From Falsiphaeobacter marinintestinus (lineage in GTDB: Bacteria > Pseudomonadota > Alphaproteobacteria > Rhodobacterales > Rhodobacteraceae): a stretch of 64,000 nucleotides of DNA. Within the stretch, counting starts at the first letter, position 1, and the number at the start of each line of letters is the position of its first letter. Where the stretch lies: the NCBI RefSeq assembly GCF_007923355.1, contig NZ_VOGO01000010.1, positions 62,001 through 126,000 on the forward strand, in the 5' to 3' direction. Below the pieces are notes generated by a model. It had not been told where the DNA came from. It did not search any database and was given only the letters and a program-made list of their open reading frames with translations. The position numbers were made by a program, and so were the translations under genes. Below, piece by piece: positions 38,649-47,580 of the stretch.

Positions 38649-39449
38649 TCACATTTCTGCAGATCGGCCTTGCGTCGGCGAGACGCTGTCAACTTTGCGC
38701 TCAATCGCCTCAAGCCGCAACATCACCTCATCACGATAGGCCGCTGTCCGTTCCAGTTCTTCTGCATCATGTGCTTCCTGCATCGAGTTCACGATCAGGC
38801 CCACCAGCAGGTTCACCACTGCAAATGTGGTGATCATGATGAAGGGAACGAAGAATACCCAAGCATAAGGATAAACTTCCATCACCGGGCGGACGATTCC
38901 CATCGACCAGCTTTCCAGCGTCATGATCTGGAACAAGGAATAGGCAGACAGCGCCAGCGTCCCGAAAAAGTCAGGAAATGTTGACGCAAACAAATTGGTC
39001 GCAATGACCGAGCCGATGTAGAAGATGATCGCCATCAACAGGAACACGCTGCCCATTCCTGGCAGCGCAGTTATGAACCCTTCGACCACCCGTCGCAAAC
39101 GCGGTGCAACTGAAATCACCCGCAGCACCCGCAGGATTCTGAGCGCGCGCAGAACCGACAGACCCTGACCCCCCGGAACAAGGGCGATTCCTACGATCAC
39201 GAAATCGAACACGTTCCAGCCATTGGTAAAGAAGCGGGCGCGCTGCGCCACCATCTTCAGCCCGATCTCAACCACGAAGATCACCAGGCACAACCCATCG
39301 AGCACCTTGATCAATGGTCCCACCCGCTCCATGAGCGTGTCCGAGGTTTCCATCCCCAACAGCACCGCATTGACCACGATGACGGCGGTTATAAAGTTTC
39401 CGAACGCGGGTCCCTCAAGGACAGCGTCCAGTCGGGATCTGGTATCCAT
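38649..39449 (-). CDS. Bacterial voltage-gated sodium channel (NaChBac/NavAb type)
   Basis: A 266-residue single-domain six-helix channel that would assemble as a tetramer in the inner membrane. S4 carries regularly spaced arginines Arg101, Arg104, Arg107 and Arg110 (LRALRILRVLR). The pore has the selectivity filter TLESWSM (residues 177-183), the high-field-strength glutamate ring typical of sodium-selective bacterial channels and the same filter as NavAb. The C-terminal tail (about 225-255) is a coiled coil used for tetramer assembly. Such channels occur in marine alphaproteobacteria and are tied to motility and pH behaviour in Bacillus. It follows rlmD by 16 bp. Confidence 0.95.
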   Translation of the reverse strand: MDTRSRLDAVLEGPAFGNFITAVIVVNAVLLGMETSDTLMERVGPLIKVLDGLCLVIFVVEIGLKMVAQRARFFTNGWNVFDFVIVGIALVPGGQGLSVLRALRILRVLRVISVAPRLRRVVEGFITALPGMGSVFLLMAIIFYIGSVIATNLFASTFPDFFGTLALSAYSLFQIMTLESWSMGIVRPVMEVYPYAWVFFVPFIMITTFAVVNLLVGLIVNSMQEAHDAEELERTAAYRDEVMLRLEAIERKVDSVSPTQGRSAEM

Positions 39450-39465
39450 AGTGTTGGCTCCTGCC

Positions 39466-40698
39466 TCAGTCCTTGGTCATATGGGTCAGCGTAAAAGAAG
39501 CTGCAAGCTCCACATGCGCCGACCAGCGGAACTGATCGACGACCTGCACCCAATTCAGGCAATATCCGGCGTCCGTCAACGTTTTGGCGTCGCGCGCGAA
39601 TGTAACAGGATTGCAGGACACATAGGCGATGACCGGCACCTGTGCCTGCACCAGTTCGGCCACCTGAGCATCAGCGCCTGCGCGCGGCGGATCAAGAACA
39701 ACGGCTTCGAAGCTGGCCAGTTCATCCGGCAAAAGCGGCCTTCGGAACAAATCGCGTGTTTCAGTCGTGACTTTCTTAAGCCCTTCGGTAAACCGCCAAC
39801 TGCGGTCCAACGCGTCGGTCATAACCGCATCACCTTCGACCGCATGTACCTGGGCCTGCTCAGCCAGCGGCAAACTGAATGTGCCGCACCCTGCAAAAAG
39901 GTCGGCAATGCGCCGGGCTGAACCGACGGTTTCACGCACTGCATCGAGCAAAGCTGCTTCGCCTTCGCGCGTGGCCTGAAGAAAACCGCCGGCTGGCGGC
40001 GTGACGGTGGCCTTGCCAAATACTTGTGTCGGTGCCTGCCGCATCGCGACAACTTCACCATCCCATGCCAAGCGGGCCAATCCGGTTTGCTCAACCAACT
40101 GAGCAAGTGCTGATTCCAAAGGTCCGTCCAATGGTTTGCCGCCGGTAACAGACAGATCCAGACCGCCACCAGAAGCGGTTACAGTGACAGCCAGCGCCGT
40201 CTTACGGCTTGCCCCCAGCACGGCCAGACGTTCACAGATGGGGATCGCGCCCAAAAGTTCGGGCATTAGCAATTGGCATTCGGGGATTTCAATGATCGTG
40301 TCAGACGCGCGGCCATGAAACCCGACCAATGCGCCCTTTTTGGTGCGCCGCACCGCCAGCGTCGCCCGCCGACGAGACCGTGCCGGAGAGGTTTTGATAG
40401 GGCGAAGATCGGTCTCAAGCCCCTGCGCACTCAGGGCTATACCAACTGTCTGTACTTTCCATTCCGCCACAAAATCGTCTGACGCATGTTGCAGTTGACA
40501 CCCACCACAGGATTTATAGTGCCGACATGGCGGCTGCACGCGATGCTCTGATGGAGTTTCGATGCGAACTTCGCTTAACCGCGTGCCGTCCAGCGACCCC
40601 GTTACGGTTTCACCCGGCAAAGTCCGTGCCGCAAAAACAGGACCGGCAGCTATGCCGTCACCCTGATGACCCAATCGTTCAATCTGATAACTTTCCAT
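39466..40698 (-). CDS. rlmD: RlmD/TrmA-type 23S rRNA (uracil-5)-methyltransferase
   Basis: SAM-dependent RNA m5U methyltransferase of 410 residues. An N-terminal TRAM-like region (LGHQGDGIAAGPVFAARTLPGE in parts) is followed by iron-sulfur cysteines CRHYKSCGGCQLQH, a SAM-binding ADLFAGCGTFSLPLA motif, DPPRAGAD, and the catalytic cysteine in VSCNP. The family also includes TrmA and RlmC; the FeS cysteines favour RlmD. Position downstream of the ABC exporter pair is separated by 185 bp carrying a repeat, so it probably has its own promoter. Confidence 0.88.
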   Translation of the reverse strand: MESYQIERLGHQGDGIAAGPVFAARTLPGETVTGSLDGTRLSEVRIETPSEHRVQPPCRHYKSCGGCQLQHASDDFVAEWKVQTVGIALSAQGLETDLRPIKTSPARSRRRATLAVRRTKKGALVGFHGRASDTIIEIPECQLLMPELLGAIPICERLAVLGASRKTALAVTVTASGGGLDLSVTGGKPLDGPLESALAQLVEQTGLARLAWDGEVVAMRQAPTQVFGKATVTPPAGGFLQATREGEAALLDAVRETVGSARRIADLFAGCGTFSLPLAEQAQVHAVEGDAVMTDALDRSWRFTEGLKKVTTETRDLFRRPLLPDELASFEAVVLDPPRAGADAQVAELVQAQVPVIAYVSCNPVTFARDAKTLTDAGYCLNWVQVVDQFRWSAHVELAASFTLTHMTKD

Positions 40699-40773
40699 GC
40701 AGGGTTTCTTGCCGTTAAGTTCGCCCGCTGTCGAGGTCCGACTGTACGTGCCGCACCTTCGCGGCCGATGTCA

Positions 40774-40799
40774 GATGCACGATCATCACTCGGTGCATC
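40774..40799. repeat. Inverted repeat upstream of rlmD
   Basis: Perfect seven-base arms GATGCAC and GTGCATC with a 12-base loop, between the 3'-end repeat (copy C) and the rlmD start 76 bases away. It could be an operator or RNA stem; no T tract follows. Confidence 0.45.
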
Positions 40800-40807
40800 G
40801 CTCTTTC

Positions 40808-40869
40808 ATTCTTCTCTTTCGTAAATACTCTGGGGGAGTCGCCAGAATGGCGACGGGGGCAAAGCCCCC
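40808..40869 (-). repeat. Intergenic 3'-end repeat, copy C (divergent)
   Basis: On the minus strand: hairpin GGGGGC TTT GCCCCC, immediately a second hairpin GTCGCCA TTC TGGCGAC, then CTCCCCCAGAGTATTTACG and AAAGAGAAGAATG. The hairpin-AGTATTT-AAGA-rich order matches copies A and B. It starts 14 bases after the stop of the second ABC exporter gene. Confidence 0.65.
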
Positions 40870-40883
40870 TTTTGCCTGCACCC

Positions 40884-42716
40884 CTATTCGGCGGCTTCTG
40901 TCTGGATAAACCCGCCCGATTGCCGATCCCAGAACTGGGCGTACTGCCCACCTTTGGCCAACAGTTCATCATGACTGCCGATTTCGACAATCCGTCCATT
41001 ATCCATCACCAGAATGCGGTCCATTTCGGATAACGTCGAAAGACGGTGCGCGATGGCCAGCACGGTCTTGCCTTCCATGACCCGATGCAACGCAGTTTGA
41101 ATCGCTGCCTCGACTTCACTGTCCAGGGCTGATGTCGCCTCGTCCAGAACCAAGATTGGCGCGTCTTTCAGAATGGCACGCGCCAGCGCGATTCGCTGGC
41201 GCTGACCGCCCGACAGCTTGACACCGCGTTCCCCTAGAAACGCGTCATACCCTTTTCGGCCCTTATGATCCTGTAGTTGCTGGATGAACGTATCCGCTTC
41301 GGCCCTCTTCGCCGCTGCAATCATTTCGGCCTCGGAAGCATCGGGACGACCATACAGAATGTTGTCGCGAGCCGGGCGATTGAACATCGCCGTTTCCTGC
41401 GTGACCATACCGATCTGAAGCCGCAAACTAGATTGCGTTACGTCATCGATATTCTGTCCATCAATGCGGATTTCGCCTTCTTCACCCTGATACAGCCTAA
41501 GCAAAAGCGACACGAGCGACGATTTCCCGGCCCCCGATGCGCCGACGATTCCCAGCTTTTCGCCCGCATGAATTGTGAGATCAATATCACGCACGCCACC
41601 GACGTCCCGACCATAGCCAAAGCTGACCTTGTCAAAAACGATCTCACCGCGCCGCACCTGCAGGTCACGGGCACCGGGCGCATCTTCCAACCGGGTACGC
41701 GGAGTCAGCGTGTTCATTCCGTCTTCGACTTCGCCAATATCGGAATAGATCCCCATCATTGCGAAACTGACCCATCCGGTCATCTGCGCCACCCGGATCG
41801 CCACAGCGCCTGCCGCCACAATCTCGCCCGTCGTGGCCGTGCCTGCCTGCCACAGCAACAGGGTGGTCCCAATCAGCAAAACCGGCAACAGCCCGGCCAG
41901 TGTCATCAGGCAAAACCGAAAAAGCGCCGCCAATGTACCAAAACCCAAAGCGCTTTCGCGGTACTCGTCCAGCACGCCCATCGCAGTACGGGTTTCGTAG
42001 TCGGCATGGGCGAACAATTTCACGGTCTTGATGTTAGTGATCGTATCGACGATCTGACCTGACACCACGGCCCGCGTTGCTGCCCGTTTTGCCGCGCGAA
42101 TCCGTACGCGCGGCAAAAACCAGCGAATCAGCAACAAATAGACGCAAAGCCAGGCGAGAAAGACCAAGGTCACCCGACCACTGATCGAGCTTAGCAACAG
42201 AACAGACCCCACCATTGATGCCAGTGCAAAGGCCACGACATTGATCGATTCAACCGCGACATTGGTCACTGCACCTGCGGTCTGCATCTGTTTCTGGGCG
42301 ATTCGTCCGGCGAAATCGTTGTCAAAGAACTCGACCGACTGGCCCAGCGTCCAACGATTCAGCCGTGCCAATACCATCGGGCTGACATTCGGACCAACAA
42401 CGACCGAGTTCGCTGTGGCCGACAGGCCGAACATGATCGGGCGCGCCAAAAGGAAAAACACCACGGCCGCGATCAGAGGCCACACATGCGGAGGCTGAAA
42501 CAGGTTTGCCGGATCACTGCCATTCGCAGTATCGACCACCAACCCCAGCATCAGCGCAGTTCCCGCTTCCATCGCCCCGGCAACCGATGAAATTGCCGCC
42601 GCGCCGATCAATGCAGGCCAGGAACCACTCAGACACCAGGTCAGAAACGCGACCAAGGTTTGCGGCGGCGGCCCTTCTGCGGGGCGGAACGGATCAATCA
42701 GATCGCCAATCCTCAT
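40884..42716 (-). CDS. ABC exporter half-transporter, second subunit
   Basis: A 610-residue fused permease-ATPase of the MsbA/multidrug type. Residues about 30-330 form six membrane helices; the ATPase has Walker A GIVGASGAGKSS, the Q-loop, signature LSGGQRQRIALARAI, Walker B ILVLDEATSALD, and the H-loop AHRLST. All catalytic motifs are intact. Its start overlaps the upstream half-transporter stop by ATGA, so the two most likely form a heterodimer. Substrate is unknown (drug, lipid or peptide are possible). Confidence 0.92.
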   Translation of the reverse strand: MRIGDLIDPFRPAEGPPPQTLVAFLTWCLSGSWPALIGAAAISSVAGAMEAGTALMLGLVVDTANGSDPANLFQPPHVWPLIAAVVFFLLARPIMFGLSATANSVVVGPNVSPMVLARLNRWTLGQSVEFFDNDFAGRIAQKQMQTAGAVTNVAVESINVVAFALASMVGSVLLLSSISGRVTLVFLAWLCVYLLLIRWFLPRVRIRAAKRAATRAVVSGQIVDTITNIKTVKLFAHADYETRTAMGVLDEYRESALGFGTLAALFRFCLMTLAGLLPVLLIGTTLLLWQAGTATTGEIVAAGAVAIRVAQMTGWVSFAMMGIYSDIGEVEDGMNTLTPRTRLEDAPGARDLQVRRGEIVFDKVSFGYGRDVGGVRDIDLTIHAGEKLGIVGASGAGKSSLVSLLLRLYQGEEGEIRIDGQNIDDVTQSSLRLQIGMVTQETAMFNRPARDNILYGRPDASEAEMIAAAKRAEADTFIQQLQDHKGRKGYDAFLGERGVKLSGGQRQRIALARAILKDAPILVLDEATSALDSEVEAAIQTALHRVMEGKTVLAIAHRLSTLSEMDRILVMDNGRIVEIGSHDELLAKGGQYAQFWDRQSGGFIQTEAAE

Positions 42717-44563
42717 TCTGCCGCCTCTGTATCTTCGTCCGTCTTCAAAAACCCACCGGATTGGCGCGCCCAGAACTGGGCATAAAGCCCGTTCTGCGCC
42801 AAGAGGTCAGCATGATTGCCCTCTTCAACGATGTGACCCCGATCCATCACCAGAATGCGGTCCATTTGGGCGATGGTCGACAGCCGGTGCGCAATGGCAA
42901 TCACGGTCTTGCCCTGCATCATACCATACAGCGTTTGCTGAATTGCTGCCTCAACTTCGCTATCAAGCGCACTGGTCGCCTCATCCAGCAGTAGGATCGG
43001 CGCATCTTTCAGGATCACACGAGCCAGCGTCACCCGTTGGCGCTGACCGCCAGATAGCTTCACGCCGCGCTCACCAACATGGGCATCATATCCCTTGCGC
43101 CCCTGCGGGTCTTCAAGATCGAGAATGAAATCATGCGCTTCGGCCTGCTTCGCCGACTCGATCATTTGGGCCTCTGTTGCATCCGGGCGACCATACAGCA
43201 GGTTGTCACGCACCGACCGATGCAACAGCGCGCTGTCTTGTTGCACCATGCCGATCTGACGGCGCAGGCTGTCCTGCGTCACGGTAGAAATGTCCTGCCC
43301 GTCGATCAAGGTCTGGCCGCCTTCGGAATCATAGAACCTGAGCAACAGTTTGACCAAAGTGGATTTGCCCGCGCCAGACCGTCCGATCAAACCAATCTTT
43401 TCGCCCGGCTCAATCGTCAGGGTAATTCGGTCCAGACCACCCGCCCCGCGTCCATAATGGTGCGATACGTCATGCAATTCGATCCGCCCGTCCGTCAGCT
43501 CAAGCGGCTTGGCGTCGGGCGCGTCGACCAGATCAATAGGCTGCGCGATCGTCTCCATTCCTTCGGCCACAACCCCAAGGCTGCGGAAGAACGAGGTCAG
43601 CGCCCACATGATCCAACCGGTCATTGCGTTTAGGCGCAACGTCAGCGCGGTGGCCGCGGCAACAACCCCAACCGAGGCCTGCCCCTGCATCCAAAGCGCG
43701 ATACCCCAGCCGACCACACCGACAATCAGAACACCGTTCAACGTGACCAGCATGATATCCATAGCCGTATAGATCCGCATTTCGGCTTGGAACGTCTGGC
43801 GGCTTTTCTCGATAGCCTCTTTGGCGTAGTCCATTTCACTTTCATGATGTGCGAACATCTTGACCGAATGGATGTTGGTATAGGCATCGACCACGCGACC
43901 CGTCACAGCCGAGCGCGCATCGGACGCAGCCTGCGACGCGGGACCAACCCGCTTGACTGTCCATTTGATCAGCAAGGCATACAACACAAACCAGATCAGC
44001 ATGGGAATGGTCAGACGAATGTCAGATGTCGCCAGCAATATGCCCGCACCGATCATATAGGACAGCGAAAAGGTGATTGCATCGAACACCTGAAATACCG
44101 CCTCGCCTGCGGCGGGCGGTGTCTGCATGATGCGGTTGGCAATCCGTCCTGCAAAATCGTTTTCGAACCATCCAACCGATTGGCGCAGAACGTGTTTGTG
44201 GGCCCGGTATCGGATCAGAGTTCCGAAATTGGGCAAAACTCCGTTGTTCAAAAGCAGCACGTCCAGCACATGAATCGCCGGACGCAGGAACAGGATGAAC
44301 AGCGCCAGCAAGATCAGCTCAAGCCCGTGATCTGCACAGACCTGCACAGGCGATCCAGACAAAAGGTCAACAACACGGCCCATGTAATAGATCAGGCCGA
44401 TCTCGATCGCGGCAACGACGACGGACAAAAGTGCGGTCCAGATGAACACCCGCCGAAACGGTCGGGCGTAATCCTTCATGAACGGCCAAAGATCAGTCGG
44501 AGGCCGGTCTTTTTCGGGATAATCGCAATAGGGGTCTACAAGATTTTCAAAGTATCGAAACAT
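42713..44563 (-). CDS. ABC exporter half-transporter, first subunit
   Basis: A 616-residue fused permease-ATPase. The N terminus has a conserved extension (MFRYFENLVDPYCDYPEKDRPP in parts) before six membrane helices, then Walker A GLIGRSGAGKST, signature LSGGQRQRVTLARVI, Walker B ILLLDEATSALD and the H-loop. It precedes the second half-transporter with a four-base overlap. Upstream at 44646-44678 lies a 10-codon leader ORF, and RNA stems can pair with the sequence between its ribosome site (AGGAGC) and ATG, suggesting translational or transcriptional attenuation. Confidence 0.92.
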   Translation of the reverse strand: MFRYFENLVDPYCDYPEKDRPPTDLWPFMKDYARPFRRVFIWTALLSVVVAAIEIGLIYYMGRVVDLLSGSPVQVCADHGLELILLALFILFLRPAIHVLDVLLLNNGVLPNFGTLIRYRAHKHVLRQSVGWFENDFAGRIANRIMQTPPAAGEAVFQVFDAITFSLSYMIGAGILLATSDIRLTIPMLIWFVLYALLIKWTVKRVGPASQAASDARSAVTGRVVDAYTNIHSVKMFAHHESEMDYAKEAIEKSRQTFQAEMRIYTAMDIMLVTLNGVLIVGVVGWGIALWMQGQASVGVVAAATALTLRLNAMTGWIMWALTSFFRSLGVVAEGMETIAQPIDLVDAPDAKPLELTDGRIELHDVSHHYGRGAGGLDRITLTIEPGEKIGLIGRSGAGKSTLVKLLLRFYDSEGGQTLIDGQDISTVTQDSLRRQIGMVQQDSALLHRSVRDNLLYGRPDATEAQMIESAKQAEAHDFILDLEDPQGRKGYDAHVGERGVKLSGGQRQRVTLARVILKDAPILLLDEATSALDSEVEAAIQQTLYGMMQGKTVIAIAHRLSTIAQMDRILVMDRGHIVEEGNHADLLAQNGLYAQFWARQSGGFLKTDEDTEAAE

Positions 44564-44564
44564 G

Positions 44565-44643
44565 TCGGGTGCTCCTGAATTTGAGCAAAATTAGACGCAA
44601 TGGTGGCGTGAACAACGGTCAGGCCACCCGAACGGGACGGGTG
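44565..44643 (-). promoter_or_regulatory. Candidate attenuator before the ABC exporter
   Basis: On the minus strand four segments compete. A is CACCCG (44638-44643), B is TCGGGTGGC (44623-44631), C is GCCACC (44602-44607), D is CACCCGA (44565-44571). B can pair with A (next to the leader stop), with C, or with D, which lies between the exporter ribosome site and its ATG. No long T tract follows, so translational control is more likely than termination. Confidence 0.45.
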
Positions 44644-44645
44644 AC

Positions 44646-44678
44646 TCAGCCGAGTGTGTTCCAGATCCCGTGATACAT
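44646..44678 (-). CDS. Ten-residue leader peptide before the ABC exporter
   Basis: A minus-strand ORF reading MYHGIWNTLG with a perfect ribosome site GGAGGA six bases upstream (44685-44690). It ends 82 bases before the exporter ATG, and the first stem of the candidate attenuator begins two bases after its stop codon. This is the classic geometry of a ribosome-sensing leader. The peptide has no run of one amino acid, so sensing of an antibiotic or general translation state would fit better than amino-acid starvation. Confidence 0.5.
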   Translation of the reverse strand: MYHGIWNTLG

Positions 44679-44770
44679 GCGTATTCCTCCGACAGATTGA
44701 TACCTTACGGGGTAACTGATCCCGACAAAAATGTCACTCTGCAATAGGGCACACCCAGTTGTGCGCCGGT

Positions 44771-45931
44771 TTAGTCCGGGTGTTTCAACAACTCTGCCTT
44801 GGTCAGGGCAAATCCAGATGCGATCCAGGCAGCTTCCAAAGCTTTCATACGGGTGCCCAGCGCAGGTCCCTGATAGGCTGGCATCAAATCGCGGGCTTGG
44901 ACGGGAAACTTTGCCTGCGCACCTTGTTCGATAAGATTGGCAGCGTTCGGCGGCATCGGCTGCTCTAACATCGCAGATCGCAACAACAAGGCATCGGTCG
45001 CGTCGGTTTGTTTCAGCCGATATCCCAATTCAGCCGGGTCAGCCAAGCTACCAACAGCTTGGGACAACTTTGCAACACGCGCTGTCTGTGCACGGCTTAG
45101 CCTAAGAGCGTTGGCAACATCCAACGCACCAAGCGCGGTCAACCGCCTCAGGCCATCCGGCCCAACACCAACCAGCGATTCCTGATGAACCAGCGGCGCC
45201 AAAGCACGGTCATCCGAACCCGGCAACAATTGCGCCAGCGCCCCGGTTGATCGCATCGCCGCGACAGACGGCGCAGGATCAGGTGCAGCCAGCAGTTTAA
45301 GCATCTCGGCCCCGATCCGCTCGTGCGATAGACGCGACAGCCCGTCGAGATTCAGGGCAATAGCCGACAGCGCTTCGGGATCAAACCCTGCCTGATCGTC
45401 ACCATACCAAGCGTGGAATCGGAAGTAACGCAGCGACCGAAGATAATCTTCGTGAATTCGATCTTCGGCCTTTCCGATAAACCGGACCCGACGCGCCACA
45501 AGATCCGGCATCCCATTCAGAGGGTCCAAAACCGTGCCGTCAGGCCGCGCATAAAGTGCGTTCATCGTGAAATCGCGGCGGGCTGCATCCTCTTCCACAT
45601 TGTCAGAAAACGCGATGACCGCACGACGCCCATCTGTTTCGATATCCATGCGAAACGTGGTGACCTCGTGTGGGATATCGTCTTTGACAAGGGTCACTGT
45701 ACCGTGGTCGATCCCCGTCGGGACCGCCTTGATCCCTGCCTTTTCGGCCAGTTTGACTACGTCTTCCGGGCGGGCATCGGTAGATAGATCAATGTCATTG
45801 ACCGGCGCGCCGATCAGCGCATTGCGGACGCACCCGCCAACAAACAACGCCTGAAACCCGCCGGCTTCAATCGCTTTGCAGACCGCTTGAGTGGCAGGAT
45901 TTGTCAGCCAGGTTTCGTCTATCCGCATCAT
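44771..45931 (-). CDS. cca: CCA tRNA nucleotidyltransferase
   Basis: Adds or repairs the 3' CCA end of tRNAs (class II nucleotidyltransferase). About 386 residues. Motifs: LFVGGCVRNALIG, the metal-binding DIDLSTDA, TVTLV, FRMD, RRDFTMNALYA, EDYLRSLRYFRFHAWYG. ATG 45931 overlaps the Nudix gene stop (ATGATG); the second ATG at 45928 is equally possible. Longer frames upstream lie in the Nudix gene. It ends an hslO-nudL-cca run. Confidence 0.93.
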   Translation of the reverse strand: MMRIDETWLTNPATQAVCKAIEAGGFQALFVGGCVRNALIGAPVNDIDLSTDARPEDVVKLAEKAGIKAVPTGIDHGTVTLVKDDIPHEVTTFRMDIETDGRRAVIAFSDNVEEDAARRDFTMNALYARPDGTVLDPLNGMPDLVARRVRFIGKAEDRIHEDYLRSLRYFRFHAWYGDDQAGFDPEALSAIALNLDGLSRLSHERIGAEMLKLLAAPDPAPSVAAMRSTGALAQLLPGSDDRALAPLVHQESLVGVGPDGLRRLTALGALDVANALRLSRAQTARVAKLSQAVGSLADPAELGYRLKQTDATDALLLRSAMLEQPMPPNAANLIEQGAQAKFPVQARDLMPAYQGPALGTRMKALEAAWIASGFALTKAELLKHPD

Positions 45932-46524
45932 TGCGACATCTGCGCAGCCAGAGCGCGCAACATCCGGGCTGTCGCGCCCCAGATATAATAGGGGCCATAC
46001 GGCACTATAAAATAGTGCCGACGGGTGCCCCGCCACCTGCGCGATTCAATAATGTAGTTGCCGGGGTCCAGAACGTGGGACAGGGGAACAGAAAACGCTT
46101 CGTCCACTTCTCCGGGTTCAGGAACAGTGTCGAAGGCGCGGTCAACGATTGCGATCACCGGAGTAACCCGAAACCCGGTCACGGTTTCATGCTCGGGCAT
46201 TGTGCCCAGTACTTGCGGCAAATTGCGGGGTAGACCGATTTCTTCGTCCGCCTCACGCAGCGCAGCATCTACGACATCGGCATCGCCATCATCGACCTTG
46301 CCGCCGGGAAACGCAATTTGGCCGGGATGGTGCTTCAAACGCGAAGACCGCTTTGTCAGGATCAGTCGTGGGTCACCGGTCACGGTCGATATCGCCACCA
46401 GCACCCCTGCTGGGCGCAATGTACGCCCGGGCGGAAGACCAACATCCGGGTTCAGGTCAAAATCGGACGACGCGTGACCAGGACGCGACAGCGCCGCCTC
46501 AAGATTTGAGATCAGATCACGCAC
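45928..46524 (-). CDS. CoA pyrophosphatase-like Nudix hydrolase
   Basis: Nudix hydrolase of about 198 residues. LILTKRSSRLKHHPGQIAFP is the NuCoA-type signature that precedes the Nudix box GKVDDGDADVVDAALREADE/EIG, pointing to cleavage of CoA or acyl-CoA into phosphopantetheine and 3',5'-ADP. The start is set at GTG 46524, overlapping the hslO stop by eight bases; an in-frame TTG at 46545 is possible. Both neighbours overlap it, so it is translationally coupled. Confidence 0.88.
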   Translation of the reverse strand: MRDLISNLEAALSRPGHASSDFDLNPDVGLPPGRTLRPAGVLVAISTVTGDPRLILTKRSSRLKHHPGQIAFPGGKVDDGDADVVDAALREADEEIGLPRNLPQVLGTMPEHETVTGFRVTPVIAIVDRAFDTVPEPGEVDEAFSVPLSHVLDPGNYIIESRRWRGTRRHYFIVPYGPYYIWGATARMLRALAAQMSQ

Positions 46525-47503
46525 CGGGTTCTTTCGTGGCTTCAAACCCGACGGTTAGTGGATCAAGGTCGTAATGCGCTCCGCAGAACTGGCAATCTGC
46601 TGTTACCCGGCCCTCATCGGTCGTCATGGTTTCGATATCGCGCGCCGAATAGATCGACAGGCTTTGCCGCACACGATCTTCCGAACAGGTGCATCCAAAG
46701 CGCACGGCTTGCGCATCATATACCCGCGGTTCTTCTTCATGGAACAGTCGCACCAGAAGGTCAGTGGGAGGAACAACCGGACCGATCAATTCCATCTCTT
46801 CAACCGTGTTGAGCAGGATCGTTACCCGGTTCCAGTTTTCTTCGGCGTCCCCATCCAAAAGATCGGCAGGCTTCAGAACTCCGCCTTCTCCGGTCTGAGT
46901 TGCCACAAATGGCGACGCTTTGGGCAGTTGCTGCAGCATCACGCCACCCGCGCGCCAGCGTTCGTCAGCACCCGGTTCTGTGGATTTACCGAAGTTCACC
47001 TTGAAGCGTGTCGGCAATTGCTCAGACTGGGTAAAATAGTCCTCAGCCGATGCGCTGAGCGATCCATGGGCCAAGGGGGTAATGCCCTGATACGGCTGAG
47101 TCCCGGCACCTTGGTCGATCAGGATCGCGAAATATCCTTCACCTACTTGTTCAAATGGCGCCCCATCCGTCAGCCGGTCGGCGTCATAGCTCGCATAGGC
47201 CCGAATCCGCGCTGGGTCGCCTTCTTTCTCGGGGGCATAATAGTCGGTCGCGATCATCCGCACCGCGCCCTTGGACTGCACTTGAAGCGACAATTTCCAA
47301 CGCAGCTTGATCGTCTGGCCAATCAATGCGGTCAGCAGGGCCATCTCGGCCACCAGCGCTTCGACGACGGGCGGGTAGTCATGCTGTTTTAGAATACCGT
47401 CAAGCACGCCGTCCAAACGGGCAACGCGGCCGCGCATATCCGATACATCAAGTTGAAAGGGCAGGACGGTGTCGTCCCACGCAAGTTTTGATCCGATCGT
47501 CAT
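46517..47503 (-). CDS. hslO: Redox-regulated chaperone Hsp33
   Basis: Holdase chaperone activated by oxidation and unfolding. The 328-residue protein has the N-terminal Hsp33 fold (VVEALVAEMALLTALIGQTIKLRW in parts; QPYQGI) and the C-terminal zinc switch CTCSEDRV and CQFCGAHY (CxC and CxxC). Oxidation would release zinc and expose the binding surface. It is the first gene of an hslO-nudL-cca run, divergent from another Nudix gene with 77 bp between. Confidence 0.96.
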   Translation of the reverse strand: MTIGSKLAWDDTVLPFQLDVSDMRGRVARLDGVLDGILKQHDYPPVVEALVAEMALLTALIGQTIKLRWKLSLQVQSKGAVRMIATDYYAPEKEGDPARIRAYASYDADRLTDGAPFEQVGEGYFAILIDQGAGTQPYQGITPLAHGSLSASAEDYFTQSEQLPTRFKVNFGKSTEPGADERWRAGGVMLQQLPKASPFVATQTGEGGVLKPADLLDGDAEENWNRVTILLNTVEEMELIGPVVPPTDLLVRLFHEEEPRVYDAQAVRFGCTCSEDRVRQSLSIYSARDIETMTTDEGRVTADCQFCGAHYDLDPLTVGFEATKEPGA

Positions 47504-47580
47504 GGGGTTTCCTTACACGCCTCAGATTGGCATACCGCGCGTATATAGGTCGGACAAGCAGGGATAAAAGGGCCAATCGC

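Noticed and set aside
40855-40869. Canonical terminator for the ABC exporter operon
   Set aside because: The stem is perfect but its T run is on the plus strand, where nothing is transcribed toward it; I treat it as part of the intergenic repeat instead.
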